Assembly (NCBI GenBank): GCA_018241965.1
Contig: JAFECS010000026.1
Span: forward strand, 1 to 64,000
DNA from: Pseudomonadota bacterium
GTDB lineage: Bacteria > Pseudomonadota > Gammaproteobacteria > Berkiellales > Berkiellaceae
Direction of reading: 5' to 3'
DNA length: 64,000 nt
The notes beneath the pieces are model-generated. The model was given only the letters and a program-made list of their open reading frames with translations. It ran no database searches and was not told the DNA's origin. The position numbers were made by a program, and so were the translations under genes. Below are positions 7,992 through 17,059 of the stretch, piece after piece (position 1 is the first letter of the stretch; every line of letters starts with the position of its first letter).

Positions 7992-10127
7992 ATGTTGGGT
8001 GAAGATTTAAGTAAGAAATTCCGCACTTTTGCTAACGCCGGCAAGCTTGAAGCGCTTAAAAAAATCAGCTGTGCAGCATTTATTAAAAGCAAAGGAACCC
8101 CTTCTGGTAAAACAGCACTTCACTACGCTGCTAGCCAAGGACATCTTGCTGTGGTTGAATTTTTGGTCAGTGAAGGTGCACCTTTAAACGAACCGGATTC
8201 AGAACAAAATAATCCCTTAATGTTAGCGCTTATGGCGGGGCATAAAGCCGTAGCACAATTACTGCTCCCAAAGACGCAGCTGATTTGTACCAATAAAGCA
8301 AACCTAACTGTTTTACAAATTGCCAAACAACATCCGGTTTTGAAGCGCGACGCGCAATTTATCAATTATCTTAAATCCTTAATATTTCAACAAGCTGCTG
8401 AAAATTATCAAACCGTTGGCGAAGTACATATCACAGAAAGTGGTGTCATCCATACCCATGTGGAATTAGAAAAAGCGCTGGGCGAGCTTAATCTGAAAGA
8501 GAGCCCAGAAACCGTAGTGCCAGTTCACCCTGTATTTACCTCTTTTGAATTTGCTCATCCAGCCATTTTAAAAGAATTACTCGTAAAAGATATAGCAGAG
8601 GCGACCCCTTTAATTGAATTTGTTAAGAAAATAATGCCGCAGGCCAAATTTGATTTTATTTATCGGTTTCTTAACACACAAGTTGATAAATATTTTGAAT
8701 CTAAAGATCCTAAATCTAATGTGAACCCTCAAGATAGAATTGATATAAATAGCTTATGGGAAACAACGCTAAGTGGTGTGTTGATGATTCTGGTGGGCGC
8801 AGATGCAGTTAGGAAAACTGTTGAATCAAACAATGCCATGTCTTGCTTTGTTTCTAAGTTATACATGTTTAATGTTGTTGCTTGCTACGATAAATTAGTC
8901 CAGTGTCTGCAAAACCCAAATCCGAGTGCGCACGAGCTTACAGACATAAAAGAACTCTTTGATAAAATGAAGATGCATCATTATTATGCTCATTACTTTT
9001 ATGGTGCAGCTGACTTGCATGCTGAATATATGGAGCTTAGAAAAGCACTTATTTTACTGATGAATCGTTTGCATGAGCGTTTTGATAATTTGTGGTTAGG
9101 TTTTAATGAGTTGCAATTTCATATCGATAGAAAGAACAAACAGAGCGAACAAGAACAATCGGATTATCACGCCAAACTCATATATAGCCCTGCGCCAACT
9201 TCCATTAAAGAAATAGACGCACATTGTATGGAAGCTTTAGTAACTGAGGTTGTAAAAATAGCAAGAGGTGAGGCTAAACGAACACAATTTATTGTTGACC
9301 CTAATGGGCAAACCCATGCTTTGGCGCTGGATGTTTCCTGGAACCCAAATACAGGGCAGCTTGAAATGATTTGTGTGGAATCTTCAATTTTGATTGCACA
9401 GTACAATTTTATTTTAGAATTATCTACGAGATTGATGGCCAGAGGCATTAGACATCAAATATTAGCAATTCAAGGCGATTTACAAAAAGACATGAGCAGT
9501 TGTTATACCTTTGCTTATATTTTTAGTAGGATGTTAAGTAAATTAACCTTTGCACAATTAAATAATAAGAGCAAAATACCCCAACCCTCCTTTTCTCTTG
9601 GCCAAGGGCCTATTGCATGCCCGTTACTTCGCGAGAATGTACAATGGTTAGATGTAACTGCATTAGGCGAACGTGCGGTCAAGATGGGACATTCTTATAC
9701 AGATATGAGAAAGAATTTGCTTAAAATTTACCCTCATCAAGAAAAAGAAGTTGATCAAAAAATTGCACAATGGAAATCTTGTTATGAAGTTGAGAGCTTA
9801 ACAGGGTATACAACCTATCGTCGGCAATCATTGCGTTTAAAGGCAATTGGCAAGCCACTTGATGGGATCACGATGGAAAAAATTTATGCGCATACCAAGA
9901 CAACAACACCCGGGCATGCGCTTCGTCGATTAGCTGCGGGATGGGGCCCCTTACGAGAAATGCGTTACTTATTGAATGCTCACGCAGAGGTGATAAATGA
10001 GCTGGGTACTAAAGAGGGTAAAACGCCATTAGATTGGGCTAATCAGAATAAGCAAATGCACCGAGCCAAGATATTAAAAGAAGCTGGGGCTTTAACAGCA
10101 AGCGAGAAAAAGCTAAGTGCAAATTAA
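7992..10127 (+). CDS. Ankyrin repeat protein with YopJ-like acetyltransferase/peptidase domain
   Basis: The 711-residue protein has ankyrin repeats at about residues 35-110 (TALHYAASQGHLAVVEFLVS is typical) and another ankyrin-like segment at about 650-705. Between them, residues 435-520 match the YopJ/C55 pattern: His442 in THALALD, Glu463 in CVES and Cys504 in QKDMSSCYTFAY. The H-E spacing is 21 and the E-C spacing 41, close to YopJ (19 and 44). YopJ enzymes acetylate Ser/Thr/Lys on host signalling proteins, and inositol hexakisphosphate activates them. It is paralogous to the protein at 30032-31669 along the whole C-terminal two-thirds. A Dot/Icm effector role is inferred; catalysis is untested. 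Confidence 0.8.
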   Translation: MLGEDLSKKFRTFANAGKLEALKKISCAAFIKSKGTPSGKTALHYAASQGHLAVVEFLVSEGAPLNEPDSEQNNPLMLALMAGHKAVAQLLLPKTQLICTNKANLTVLQIAKQHPVLKRDAQFINYLKSLIFQQAAENYQTVGEVHITESGVIHTHVELEKALGELNLKESPETVVPVHPVFTSFEFAHPAILKELLVKDIAEATPLIEFVKKIMPQAKFDFIYRFLNTQVDKYFESKDPKSNVNPQDRIDINSLWETTLSGVLMILVGADAVRKTVESNNAMSCFVSKLYMFNVVACYDKLVQCLQNPNPSAHELTDIKELFDKMKMHHYYAHYFYGAADLHAEYMELRKALILLMNRLHERFDNLWLGFNELQFHIDRKNKQSEQEQSDYHAKLIYSPAPTSIKEIDAHCMEALVTEVVKIARGEAKRTQFIVDPNGQTHALALDVSWNPNTGQLEMICVESSILIAQYNFILELSTRLMARGIRHQILAIQGDLQKDMSSCYTFAYIFSRMLSKLTFAQLNNKSKIPQPSFSLGQGPIACPLLRENVQWLDVTALGERAVKMGHSYTDMRKNLLKIYPHQEKEVDQKIAQWKSCYEVESLTGYTTYRRQSLRLKAIGKPLDGITMEKIYAHTKTTTPGHALRRLAAGWGPLREMRYLLNAHAEVINELGTKEGKTPLDWANQNKQMHRAKILKEAGALTASEKKLSAN

Positions 10128-10142
10128 GGCGCTTGTGCAGCG

Positions 10143-11183
10143 CTACCACTTTACCGGCTTTGGGCAGATCTCATCATAGCCTTGTTGATGCCAATAAGGG
10201 TAAATAGGTTGCACACTACTTACTTTGTCTAATTGAGCAATATGTTCTTGACTTAATTGCCAACCCACAGCGCCGAGATTTTGCACTAATTGCTCTTTAT
10301 TGCGAGCGCCTATCACCAGGTTACAGACGCTTGGGCGTTGTAATAACCAATTTAAAGCAATTTGAGAAATAAGTTTGCCCGTTTCTTTCGCAATTCCCTC
10401 TAAAACATCGACGATGGAATACAGCTGTTCTTCGTTAACTGGAGGGCCGCCTTGTGCGCCACCTTGGGAAAGCCTTCCAAAGGGCAGAGGTTGATTACGT
10501 CTAATCTTTCCAGTTAACCTTCCCCAGCCTAAGGGGCTCCATACCATTGTGCCTACTTTTTGATCTAAGCACAGCGGCATCAGTTCCCACTCATATTCTC
10601 GCCCGATAAGGGAATAATATCCTTGATAAACACAATAGCGATTTAAACCGAATTTTTCAGAGCAGGCGAGTGCTTTCATCAGTTGCCAGCCTGAAAAATT
10701 AGAGCAACCAATATAACGAATTTTTCCACTCTGAATAAAATTATCGAGTGTACGCAACACCTCATCAATTGGCGTTATGCCATCAAAGCCATGCATAAAA
10801 TAAATGTCGATATAATCTGTGTTTAATCTCTTAAGGCTGGCATCCAGCGCACGGATTAAATGATAACGCGAAGATCCTCTTCCATTTGGGGTGCTGTCAA
10901 CTGGAAAAGTGGCTTTGGTAGAAATCAGCACTTGATCACGTTTACCTTGTATGGCTTTACCTAAAATTTCTTCTGCCGCCCCTGCTGAATATATATCTGC
11001 TGTGTCAAATAAATTAAGGCCAGCATCCAGACACAGATTAACCAGCTCAGTTGCTTCTTTAACATCCGTGCTGCCCCATTTTTGAAACATCTCACCTTTG
11101 CCGCCAAAGGTTCCGGTACCCAAACTTAAAACAGGTACTTTTAATCCAGCATAGCCAAGGGTTCTATATTCCATAGTATTCAA
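10143..11183 (-). CDS. Aldo/keto reductase
   Basis: The 346-residue protein is a full-length member of the aldo/keto reductase superfamily, which performs NADPH-dependent reduction of carbonyl compounds on a TIM-barrel scaffold. The catalytic tetrad is visible: Asp60 and Tyr65 in FDTADIYSAG, Lys in LISTKAT and His in FMHGFD. The C-terminal NADPH-binding segment carries NLVIGARNKEQL. The start may be the ATG here or the one three codons later (MEYRTLG), which better matches family N-termini. The gene is convergent with the ankyrin/YopJ-like gene, 15 bases away, and has no metabolic neighbours that would name its substrate. Confidence 0.9.
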   Translation of the reverse strand: MNTMEYRTLGYAGLKVPVLSLGTGTFGGKGEMFQKWGSTDVKEATELVNLCLDAGLNLFDTADIYSAGAAEEILGKAIQGKRDQVLISTKATFPVDSTPNGRGSSRYHLIRALDASLKRLNTDYIDIYFMHGFDGITPIDEVLRTLDNFIQSGKIRYIGCSNFSGWQLMKALACSEKFGLNRYCVYQGYYSLIGREYEWELMPLCLDQKVGTMVWSPLGWGRLTGKIRRNQPLPFGRLSQGGAQGGPPVNEEQLYSIVDVLEGIAKETGKLISQIALNWLLQRPSVCNLVIGARNKEQLVQNLGAVGWQLSQEHIAQLDKVSSVQPIYPYWHQQGYDEICPKPVKW

Positions 11184-11378
11184 CCTTATAGAAGAAATTG
11201 GTTTTCTACATTATCGTAACGTAAAGTATATAAAAAGGTAAAGCATAATCTTATAGAGTACTCCTAAAAGAGGCGTATTAGGCTACATGAACGGTTAACG
11301 TCAACTGTTGATATAGTTGCTACAGTGAGGGCAATTGCACAAGAGGTTCTCATATTTTGCTGATGTTTTGTTTGAATC

Positions 11379-13664
11379 CTAGAGCTTTTTATGGAGGTGC
11401 TCTTTTTCTACTGCAGCAACTGTTGCTGTAGTGGCACTTGTCGCAGTGGGGTGAATATGTTGTTGTGGTGTCCAGGAATGCCGTTGCTGAGGATTCGTAA
11501 CTGTATGTTCTTTTGGAGCTACTTTTCCAGACTTAAGTAGATCAATTGCGTCCTTTTCCATGCCTGCCAATTTCATTACCTCTCGCATTTTGCGGCTATT
11601 TTTTCCAATAATCGCATCAACAGCTCTTTTTAAGTAAAAGGTCTTTTTGCCTTCTACTGATTTACTGTCATATAAATCTGTAGCAGCATTAATAATTTTG
11701 GTAAGGGTTCCATGAGGAGGGTATTTAATGTTGAGCATATGTTCTGCAATTTGTTTGTCGGATATGCCAGCTTTACGTAACTCACTTATCATATAGGTGG
11801 CCATCTCAATTTTGCTTTGGCTTTTGGAGTGTGTTTTGTGGCGCAAAAATATAAACAAAGGTTCAAGATGCTGCATATTCTTATCATTTTTGTAGCGTTC
11901 AATTTGTTCATCAACTGTTTTTTTACGATCATGCTTGCTAAAAGATTGATAAATTACTTTAGGATTTTGGTCCTTATATTTACCTTCGTTTTTTTTGTCT
12001 TCTTGGACAGCCATCATAACAACTTCAAACGCTCGCTTGGTGTTTGTATATGAACAATTTCCTTGTTTTTGTCCGTGTAATCGCTTGATATATAACGGTT
12101 TGGGATTCTCAGGGAGTAACTTTTCAAAATCAGGTAATCCTAGATTTTTTTGAGTAGTGTCTTGATCGTGCCCTCTTGTTTGAGTGCTTAAATTTTTGAT
12201 TAGATCTGTCATATCACTCATTGCTGCATTTAAGAAATGTTTTTGCTTTTTGTATGTTTCCGCCAATTTTGATACATCATCATATCCCATTTTGTCCTTG
12301 TGCTGTTCTAATTCTTTGAACAAATTTTCAAGATTATGAATTGACAAGGGTGTATTGAGAGTAATACTGTTTTTGGTTAAAAATTCTTTGATTAAAGTTA
12401 AATATTGATCTTTTATCTTGTTCGAATCATTATACTTATCTATAAAACTTTTTATCTTTTTAGGATCTAGTTGATAGCATTCGATGCCGGGGTTAAAACC
12501 GCTGGTAAAATGATCTTTGTTACAAAAATATAATTTATCACCATGCAATACTGCCGAAGCATAATGGCCAACAAAAAGGCATGGTATAACGACTGGTTTG
12601 CCTTCAAAATAACTTTTTGCTTGATCAGAATAATCACCTGACGCTAGACTTTTGGCAGCGGCTTCGAACGCTTCAGCTGTAATAGATAGTAATTCCTTAT
12701 TTTCTGTAGTAGAAGAATTTGCAAAATCCCTCGCTTGCTTTGCTAAGCGTGGCAAGGTGTTTTCAACAGAAAATTCTTCATATGTAACAACACTTTCCTT
12801 GCCACACTCGAATTTGCCACGCAAGCCTAAGCAGTGCCCAATCATTTTTTTATTGTTGTAAGTTTCAGCTTCTGTTTTAATAGCTTTGAGTGTTGTTTTT
12901 TGTGGTTCAGTTAACTGTTCATGTTTGACTTTGTCCATGATATATTCTAGAACAGGTTTATTATCAATTTTTATTTTACTGGTTATTAGTCGAATTACAG
13001 CATCTTCATTTACTCCAGCAAGTAAAGCTTTTTCAACGGTAGTGCCAAAATCAATAGTAGAAAAATATTTTTTGAAGGTCCACGGATCTGTTTTTGTTAC
13101 TGCTTTTAATAATGTTTCACCATGACCACTTGTAATTAAATCAGCAATTAAATCAGCAACTTCTTTTGTACGTCGGGGTGCATTTTTATCAGATGTTGTA
13201 CGATAGCAAGTGTATAAAAGATTAACTAGCGTGAAAGCAGCGTTTTGTTCTTTTAGCTGCGGAGGCTTCTTAGTGAGGGTGTTTTTATCAACTTCTTTTA
13301 GGCCAATGAGTTTTTGGACAAATGAACTAGTATTAATATTATGAACAGAGCATGCATGATGGATTACACATAAACCATTAGCATCATGCAAATTTGGATC
13401 TCCTCCTTTATCAATTAATTGTTGAAAATAAACAAAACAATCCATACCTAGTTTATTATGTGCTATGAGTGTGCCAAGTAAAGTAACAGGACTTTGCGTG
13501 GGGGGTGGTGGATTAAGTATTGCCTTTCTTTCTGCTTCATTTTCTGGCAGATTATCTATCAGACTTTTAAGTTTTTGTTTGACAGAATCCTCATCAATAT
13601 CTTTAGCATTTTTTTCGCTTAATTCACCTAATAAATCTAAGAAGTCTTTTGTTGAAGTGGGCAT
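11379..13664 (-). CDS. Ankyrin-containing protein with cysteine-peptidase-like domain
   Basis: The 761-residue protein begins with a helical segment and ankyrin-like repeats (about residues 55-135, with GGDPNLHDANGLCVIHHAC). The middle has His367 in FVGHYASAVLHGDKLYFC and then Cys537 in QKQGNCSYTNTKRAF. This H-then-QxGNC pairing recurs in several ankyrin-type Legionella effectors that carry a papain-like peptidase fold; that assignment is inference. A helix-rich C-terminus ends in a Thr/Ala/His-rich tail with HLHKKL. No signal peptide or membrane segment is present. A GGGGTAA site precedes the ATG. It is likely a cytosolic or translocated enzyme acting on host proteins. Confidence 0.7.
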   Translation of the reverse strand: MPTSTKDFLDLLGELSEKNAKDIDEDSVKQKLKSLIDNLPENEAERKAILNPPPPTQSPVTLLGTLIAHNKLGMDCFVYFQQLIDKGGDPNLHDANGLCVIHHACSVHNINTSSFVQKLIGLKEVDKNTLTKKPPQLKEQNAAFTLVNLLYTCYRTTSDKNAPRRTKEVADLIADLITSGHGETLLKAVTKTDPWTFKKYFSTIDFGTTVEKALLAGVNEDAVIRLITSKIKIDNKPVLEYIMDKVKHEQLTEPQKTTLKAIKTEAETYNNKKMIGHCLGLRGKFECGKESVVTYEEFSVENTLPRLAKQARDFANSSTTENKELLSITAEAFEAAAKSLASGDYSDQAKSYFEGKPVVIPCLFVGHYASAVLHGDKLYFCNKDHFTSGFNPGIECYQLDPKKIKSFIDKYNDSNKIKDQYLTLIKEFLTKNSITLNTPLSIHNLENLFKELEQHKDKMGYDDVSKLAETYKKQKHFLNAAMSDMTDLIKNLSTQTRGHDQDTTQKNLGLPDFEKLLPENPKPLYIKRLHGQKQGNCSYTNTKRAFEVVMMAVQEDKKNEGKYKDQNPKVIYQSFSKHDRKKTVDEQIERYKNDKNMQHLEPLFIFLRHKTHSKSQSKIEMATYMISELRKAGISDKQIAEHMLNIKYPPHGTLTKIINAATDLYDSKSVEGKKTFYLKRAVDAIIGKNSRKMREVMKLAGMEKDAIDLLKSGKVAPKEHTVTNPQQRHSWTPQQHIHPTATSATTATVAAVEKEHLHKKL

Positions 13665-14070
13665 GAGTTACCCCGAATAAACATATTAATTATATGGCTA
13701 TATCTTAAGACTTCGATGTATATCTAAAAGTTCTTAAGAAATTCAACACCCGCATATGGCAATGTAATATGTTGCCTATATAATCAAATAGTTATCAACG
13801 ATGAGCTTGTGGTTGCATGATTATTATTTAGGGTAAATACACAGTACTTTATGCATTGGTAACTACACTTGGTTTAATAGACAGAAGAATATCTTGCAAT
13901 GTTAACAATGATCAGCAGGGTGTAATTAAGGGATGGTATTCGGTAATTTACTTAGCGCATCAACATTCCCATAAATTAGCCATAATTTTTCTAGCAACAA
14001 GAAGAATTGCAATTTCTTTTATGGATGTTTAAGATCGCTACTTATTTAGAAGTATGAGTTGGAGTTGTAT
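13665..14070. other. AT-rich divergent intergenic region
   Basis: This 406-base gap separates the divergent ankyrin gene and the 168-residue unknown gene, so it must hold both promoters. I see no coding frame, RNA or strong hairpin in it. GTTGGAG just before 14071 is the ribosome-binding site of the right-hand gene. Confidence 0.5.
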
Positions 14071-14577
14071 ATGTCAAGTGAAGGTCCCAAGATCCAAAAG
14101 TCGCGCAAGAATGTAGATCCGATGTTAACTTTGCTGAAAGTCATTGATTTCTTAAATAACCACAATAAACGTACAACCCTAGATATTATTAAAAAAGCAC
14201 TAAAATTACTTAATTTTAACCATAAAGATTATACGATAGAAGACCGTATTTTCTTTGGATTAAAAACAAATAATTTTAAAAAGGATGCCTTTGGTTGCTT
14301 TTGGTTAACTGAGGAGATGAAAAAAAATAATTATTCATCCTTATTAACAACAGAAGAAAAAAATAGGTTAAAAAAATATATTACGGATAAACAAAATGAG
14401 CAACATTCTTGTTCTTTTCTAATACACAAAGATCGGTACCGTCAAAAACCTTCGATGATGGACTTGGCATTTCTCGATAATCCACTCCCTTGTGTACAAA
14501 AAATAAACAGAAGAAAGTCATGCACTAAGTTGGCAGAACAGCACGGTGAAATACAGCGTGCCAGGCTGTTGATGTAA
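14071..14577 (+). CDS. Small basic unknown protein
   Basis: The 168-residue product is not recognised. It is rich in Lys and Asn. A helical segment at about residues 15-70 (LLKVIDFLNNHN to IIKKALKLL) could be a small helical or winged-helix-like domain, and a basic segment with NRRKSCTKL lies near the C-terminus. No signal peptide is present. An in-frame TTG lies four codons upstream, but the ATG reading MSSEGP is preferred because GGAG sits 6 bases before it. It stands alone between two predicted effector-type genes. Confidence 0.6.
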   Translation: MSSEGPKIQKSRKNVDPMLTLLKVIDFLNNHNKRTTLDIIKKALKLLNFNHKDYTIEDRIFFGLKTNNFKKDAFGCFWLTEEMKKNNYSSLLTTEEKNRLKKYITDKQNEQHSCSFLIHKDRYRQKPSMMDLAFLDNPLPCVQKINRRKSCTKLAEQHGEIQRARLLM

Positions 14578-14629
14578 ATTATAAAATATCAATAAAATCA
14601 ACAAACTAGGATAGGCGCTGTTGTGGTGA

Positions 14630-14660
14630 TTGGTTAGCCTAGAGTGGGTTAAGCTATAAT
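14630..14660 (+). promoter_or_regulatory. Sigma70-like promoter for a probably leaderless mRNA
   Basis: A perfect TATAAT lies at 14655-14660, with TTGGTT 19 bases upstream at 14630-14635. The expected start of transcription, about 7 bases past the -10 box, falls on the ATG at 14668, and no Shine-Dalgarno site lies in between. The patatin-like transcript is therefore probably leaderless. Confidence 0.5.
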
Positions 14661-14667
14661 TATATAA

Positions 14668-15495
14668 ATGAAAAATGTCACTGTCGTTCTATCAGGCGTA
14701 GGCACAGCCGGCTTTAGTACTATCACCTTGATGGAGTTTTTCCATCAACACGGCATTGTGCCCAATACCATTGTCGGCTGTTCATCGGCTGCCTTTGTTG
14801 CAGGCTTATGGGCAAAAGGATATAGCCCTAAAGAAGCCTTAGCGCTGGTTCGTGAAGTATATTTAACCCTCATGAAACCACGAATAGATCATTATACTTC
14901 CTTCTTTTTTTTTAAAGCCCCTAAAAAAAACTTTGATATTAATCGCGCTCTCTTAAAGGCAGATATTAAAGAAGAATATCGAAGGATCTTTAACAAAGAA
15001 GTTATAGAAGATTTATCAATTAAAACATACTTTCATACAACCAACATTGAAACTGGCGATCCTTATTTAATAAAGCATGGCAGTATTGCTCAAGCCATTT
15101 ATGCATCATCGGCCATATTACCTTTTTACCCACCTGTGCATTTACATAACAAATGGTTAGCTGCGGGTTTGTTCTCGGAAACCTTACCCCTAAGAGCATT
15201 GTTAGATGAATCTTCAGATATTATTATTGCCACAGATATTAACAATGAGGCTGAACATAAAAAGGAGAATTTCCTAAGCTTTTATACAAATTTTGTAGAT
15301 AAAGCTTTTAAGGTATCTTCCATGCCGTACACTGCGTTAGTTTATGATCTTCATAGTAATGAGATCTTGATTATCCCCATTAAAATTGAACATCAAGAAT
15401 TTAAAGATCCTTTGTTGGCTTTAGAGTATAGTATTGAATTTGCGAGAAGAAATGTTCAGGAAAAAGCGCAGATAATTTTAGACACTTTAAAGTGA
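14668..15495 (+). CDS. Patatin-like protein with degenerate active site
   Basis: The 275-residue protein has the patatin fold layout: glycine loop SGVGTAG at 9-15, nucleophile elbow GCSSA at 37-41 and the strand NKWLAAG around 161-167. In patatin phospholipases the elbow is GxSxG and the catalytic dyad needs Asp in a DG motif. Here the elbow ends in Ala and the Asp position is Ala166, so lipase activity is doubtful although Ser39 remains. It is convergent with and clearly paralogous to the intact patatin at 15504-16376 (both have a shared NKWL block). It may be a regulatory or scaffold pseudoenzyme. There is no signal peptide. Confidence 0.75.
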   Translation: MKNVTVVLSGVGTAGFSTITLMEFFHQHGIVPNTIVGCSSAAFVAGLWAKGYSPKEALALVREVYLTLMKPRIDHYTSFFFFKAPKKNFDINRALLKADIKEEYRRIFNKEVIEDLSIKTYFHTTNIETGDPYLIKHGSIAQAIYASSAILPFYPPVHLHNKWLAAGLFSETLPLRALLDESSDIIIATDINNEAEHKKENFLSFYTNFVDKAFKVSSMPYTALVYDLHSNEILIIPIKIEHQEFKDPLLALEYSIEFARRNVQEKAQIILDTLK

Positions 15496-15503
15496 TAATA
15501 AAT

Positions 15504-16376
15504 TTATAAAGGTTTCATAAAGTTGAGAATTTCATCTTTGTGGTTATGTACAACTTCTTGTGAAAGTTTTCTAATATAATCAATTTCATCTACATCCCAA
15601 AAATTAATGGCTTTATCATAATAGAAATTAATAAATTTAACTTCACCATGATGTATGTCAATGGCCAGTGAGTTTTGTTTTTTTGCTTTATTAATAAACA
15701 TTTTGGAAACAAAATCAATGTAAAACTCAAAAAAACTACCATAATTGGTAGCACTCTTTTCCTCAAACGATAACACAATAATATTATCGTAGCCTTCTTT
15801 TACTGCTTGAAGAACAGGGATGGAAGAGTAATATACGCCATCGACCAACCATTTGTTATTAAGAAAAATGGGGGGCAAAATAGGATATAAAGCGCAGGAA
15901 GCATAAACACTTTCGCCTATTAACCCTTTGTCAATTAAATACGGAAGGCCTGTTTCGAGCTCAGTGCATAAGAGTTTTAGTTTAATTTCGCAATCTTCTA
16001 TTTTTTTTGAGCCTGTTTTTTCTGAAAAAAAATGAAGCAGCCACTCTTTTTTCAGCACAGCGGAATCCGCTTTAAATCGCCCCCCAGGGTATCCGGCTAA
16101 GCTTAACATGGTTCTATAATCAATTTGCTTGGAAAGGGGATGCTTTTTTAATAGGGTAATATAATCCTGTATAAATATATCCATTTGTGCGATGGTGTAG
16201 CCACTTGCCCAAAGCGAAGATAAGATAGTGCCGCCACTGGTGCCATAAATAATGTCAGGCTTAATGTGGTGTTCATTGAGAAGTTCAAACAAAGAGATCA
16301 CGCCCAGCGTTTTAATGCCACCGCTTCCCACCACTAAGGCAACTTTAGGCTTTCGGGTTGTTTGATTCGACACCAT
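15504..16376 (-). CDS. Patatin-like phospholipase
   Basis: The 290-residue protein carries the intact patatin signature: oxyanion loop GSGGIKTLG at 17-25, nucleophile Ser47 in GTSGG and catalytic Asp179 in WLVDGVYY. Patatins hydrolyse the sn-1/sn-2 ester bonds of phospholipids; related secreted enzymes such as ExoU and Legionella VipD act on host membranes. No signal peptide or membrane helix is visible, so an exported role would need a dedicated secretion system. Its 3' end meets the paralogous degenerate patatin gene after only 8 bases, an arrangement that suggests inverted duplication and divergence. Confidence 0.85.
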   Translation of the reverse strand: MVSNQTTRKPKVALVVGSGGIKTLGVISLFELLNEHHIKPDIIYGTSGGTILSSLWASGYTIAQMDIFIQDYITLLKKHPLSKQIDYRTMLSLAGYPGGRFKADSAVLKKEWLLHFFSEKTGSKKIEDCEIKLKLLCTELETGLPYLIDKGLIGESVYASCALYPILPPIFLNNKWLVDGVYYSSIPVLQAVKEGYDNIIVLSFEEKSATNYGSFFEFYIDFVSKMFINKAKKQNSLAIDIHHGEVKFINFYYDKAINFWDVDEIDYIRKLSQEVVHNHKDEILNFMKPL

Positions 16377-16537
16377 CAGAAATGGGTTCTTTTATTTAAG
16401 TTGTATATGAAATCATATAGCATAAAAGCAAACATTCCTGCCCAACAACCAGTGATGGCTGCACAATCTAAAGTTTATTTTAACCCTGCCGACATAATGT
16501 ACAGTACTTTCTCTTAAAGCATTTTGGCAGGGTATCT

Positions 16538-17050
16538 ATGAAAAAACCTTTATGGTACGCGACGTTCATTTTAATGTTGATAGTATCATCGTTTACGCTC
16601 AAAGCACAAAGCAGCAATCAAAGTCAGAATGCGCAACCAGTGCTTGATTGGGTGAATCAAACGATTACAGAATCGTTTACTTTTAATTATACTAACTATG
16701 CACAAGTAATTGCTGTTGTTTCGCCAAAATATTCAAAACAGGCTTATCAATCTTTGTTGAATTATTTAAAAATTACAAACGACATAAATGCCATGATAAA
16801 TCATCGCTATTCATTATCGGTTTCATTCGCTAAAAACAGCATGCTTGTCTCGCAAGGCGTGGTGAATGGGAATAATGCTTGGAATGTACAATTATACTTA
16901 AAGCTTTCATTTGAAAATGATAAAAAAGTAGAGAACGTTTATCAAAATATTCTGATCAATGCGCAAGTAGTAAATTCACCTGCGCCAGACACAGATCAGA
17001 TTTTTATGATACAAGAAATTGAATTTAAGGAGCAAATGGCCCCTTTTTAA
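16538..17050 (+). CDS. IcmL/DotI-like protein
   Basis: The 170-residue protein has a signal peptide or anchor (hydrophobic residues 7-22, then LKAQ) and a domain starting VLDWVNQTITESFTFNYTNY. This segment is diagnostic for the IcmL/DotI family, as is the later pattern SQGVVNGNNAWNVQLYLKL. DotI and DotJ are inner-membrane components of the Dot/Icm type IVB secretion machine; stand-alone IcmL-like paralogues also occur in Legionella and Coxiella. With a cleavable-looking signal rather than a long transmembrane domain, this is more likely a paralogue than the core DotI. It is not next to other dot/icm genes, but it implies the organism has that system. Confidence 0.8.
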   Translation: MKKPLWYATFILMLIVSSFTLKAQSSNQSQNAQPVLDWVNQTITESFTFNYTNYAQVIAVVSPKYSKQAYQSLLNYLKITNDINAMINHRYSLSVSFAKNSMLVSQGVVNGNNAWNVQLYLKLSFENDKKVENVYQNILINAQVVNSPAPDTDQIFMIQEIEFKEQMAPF

Positions 17051-17059
17051 CGAGAGGCT

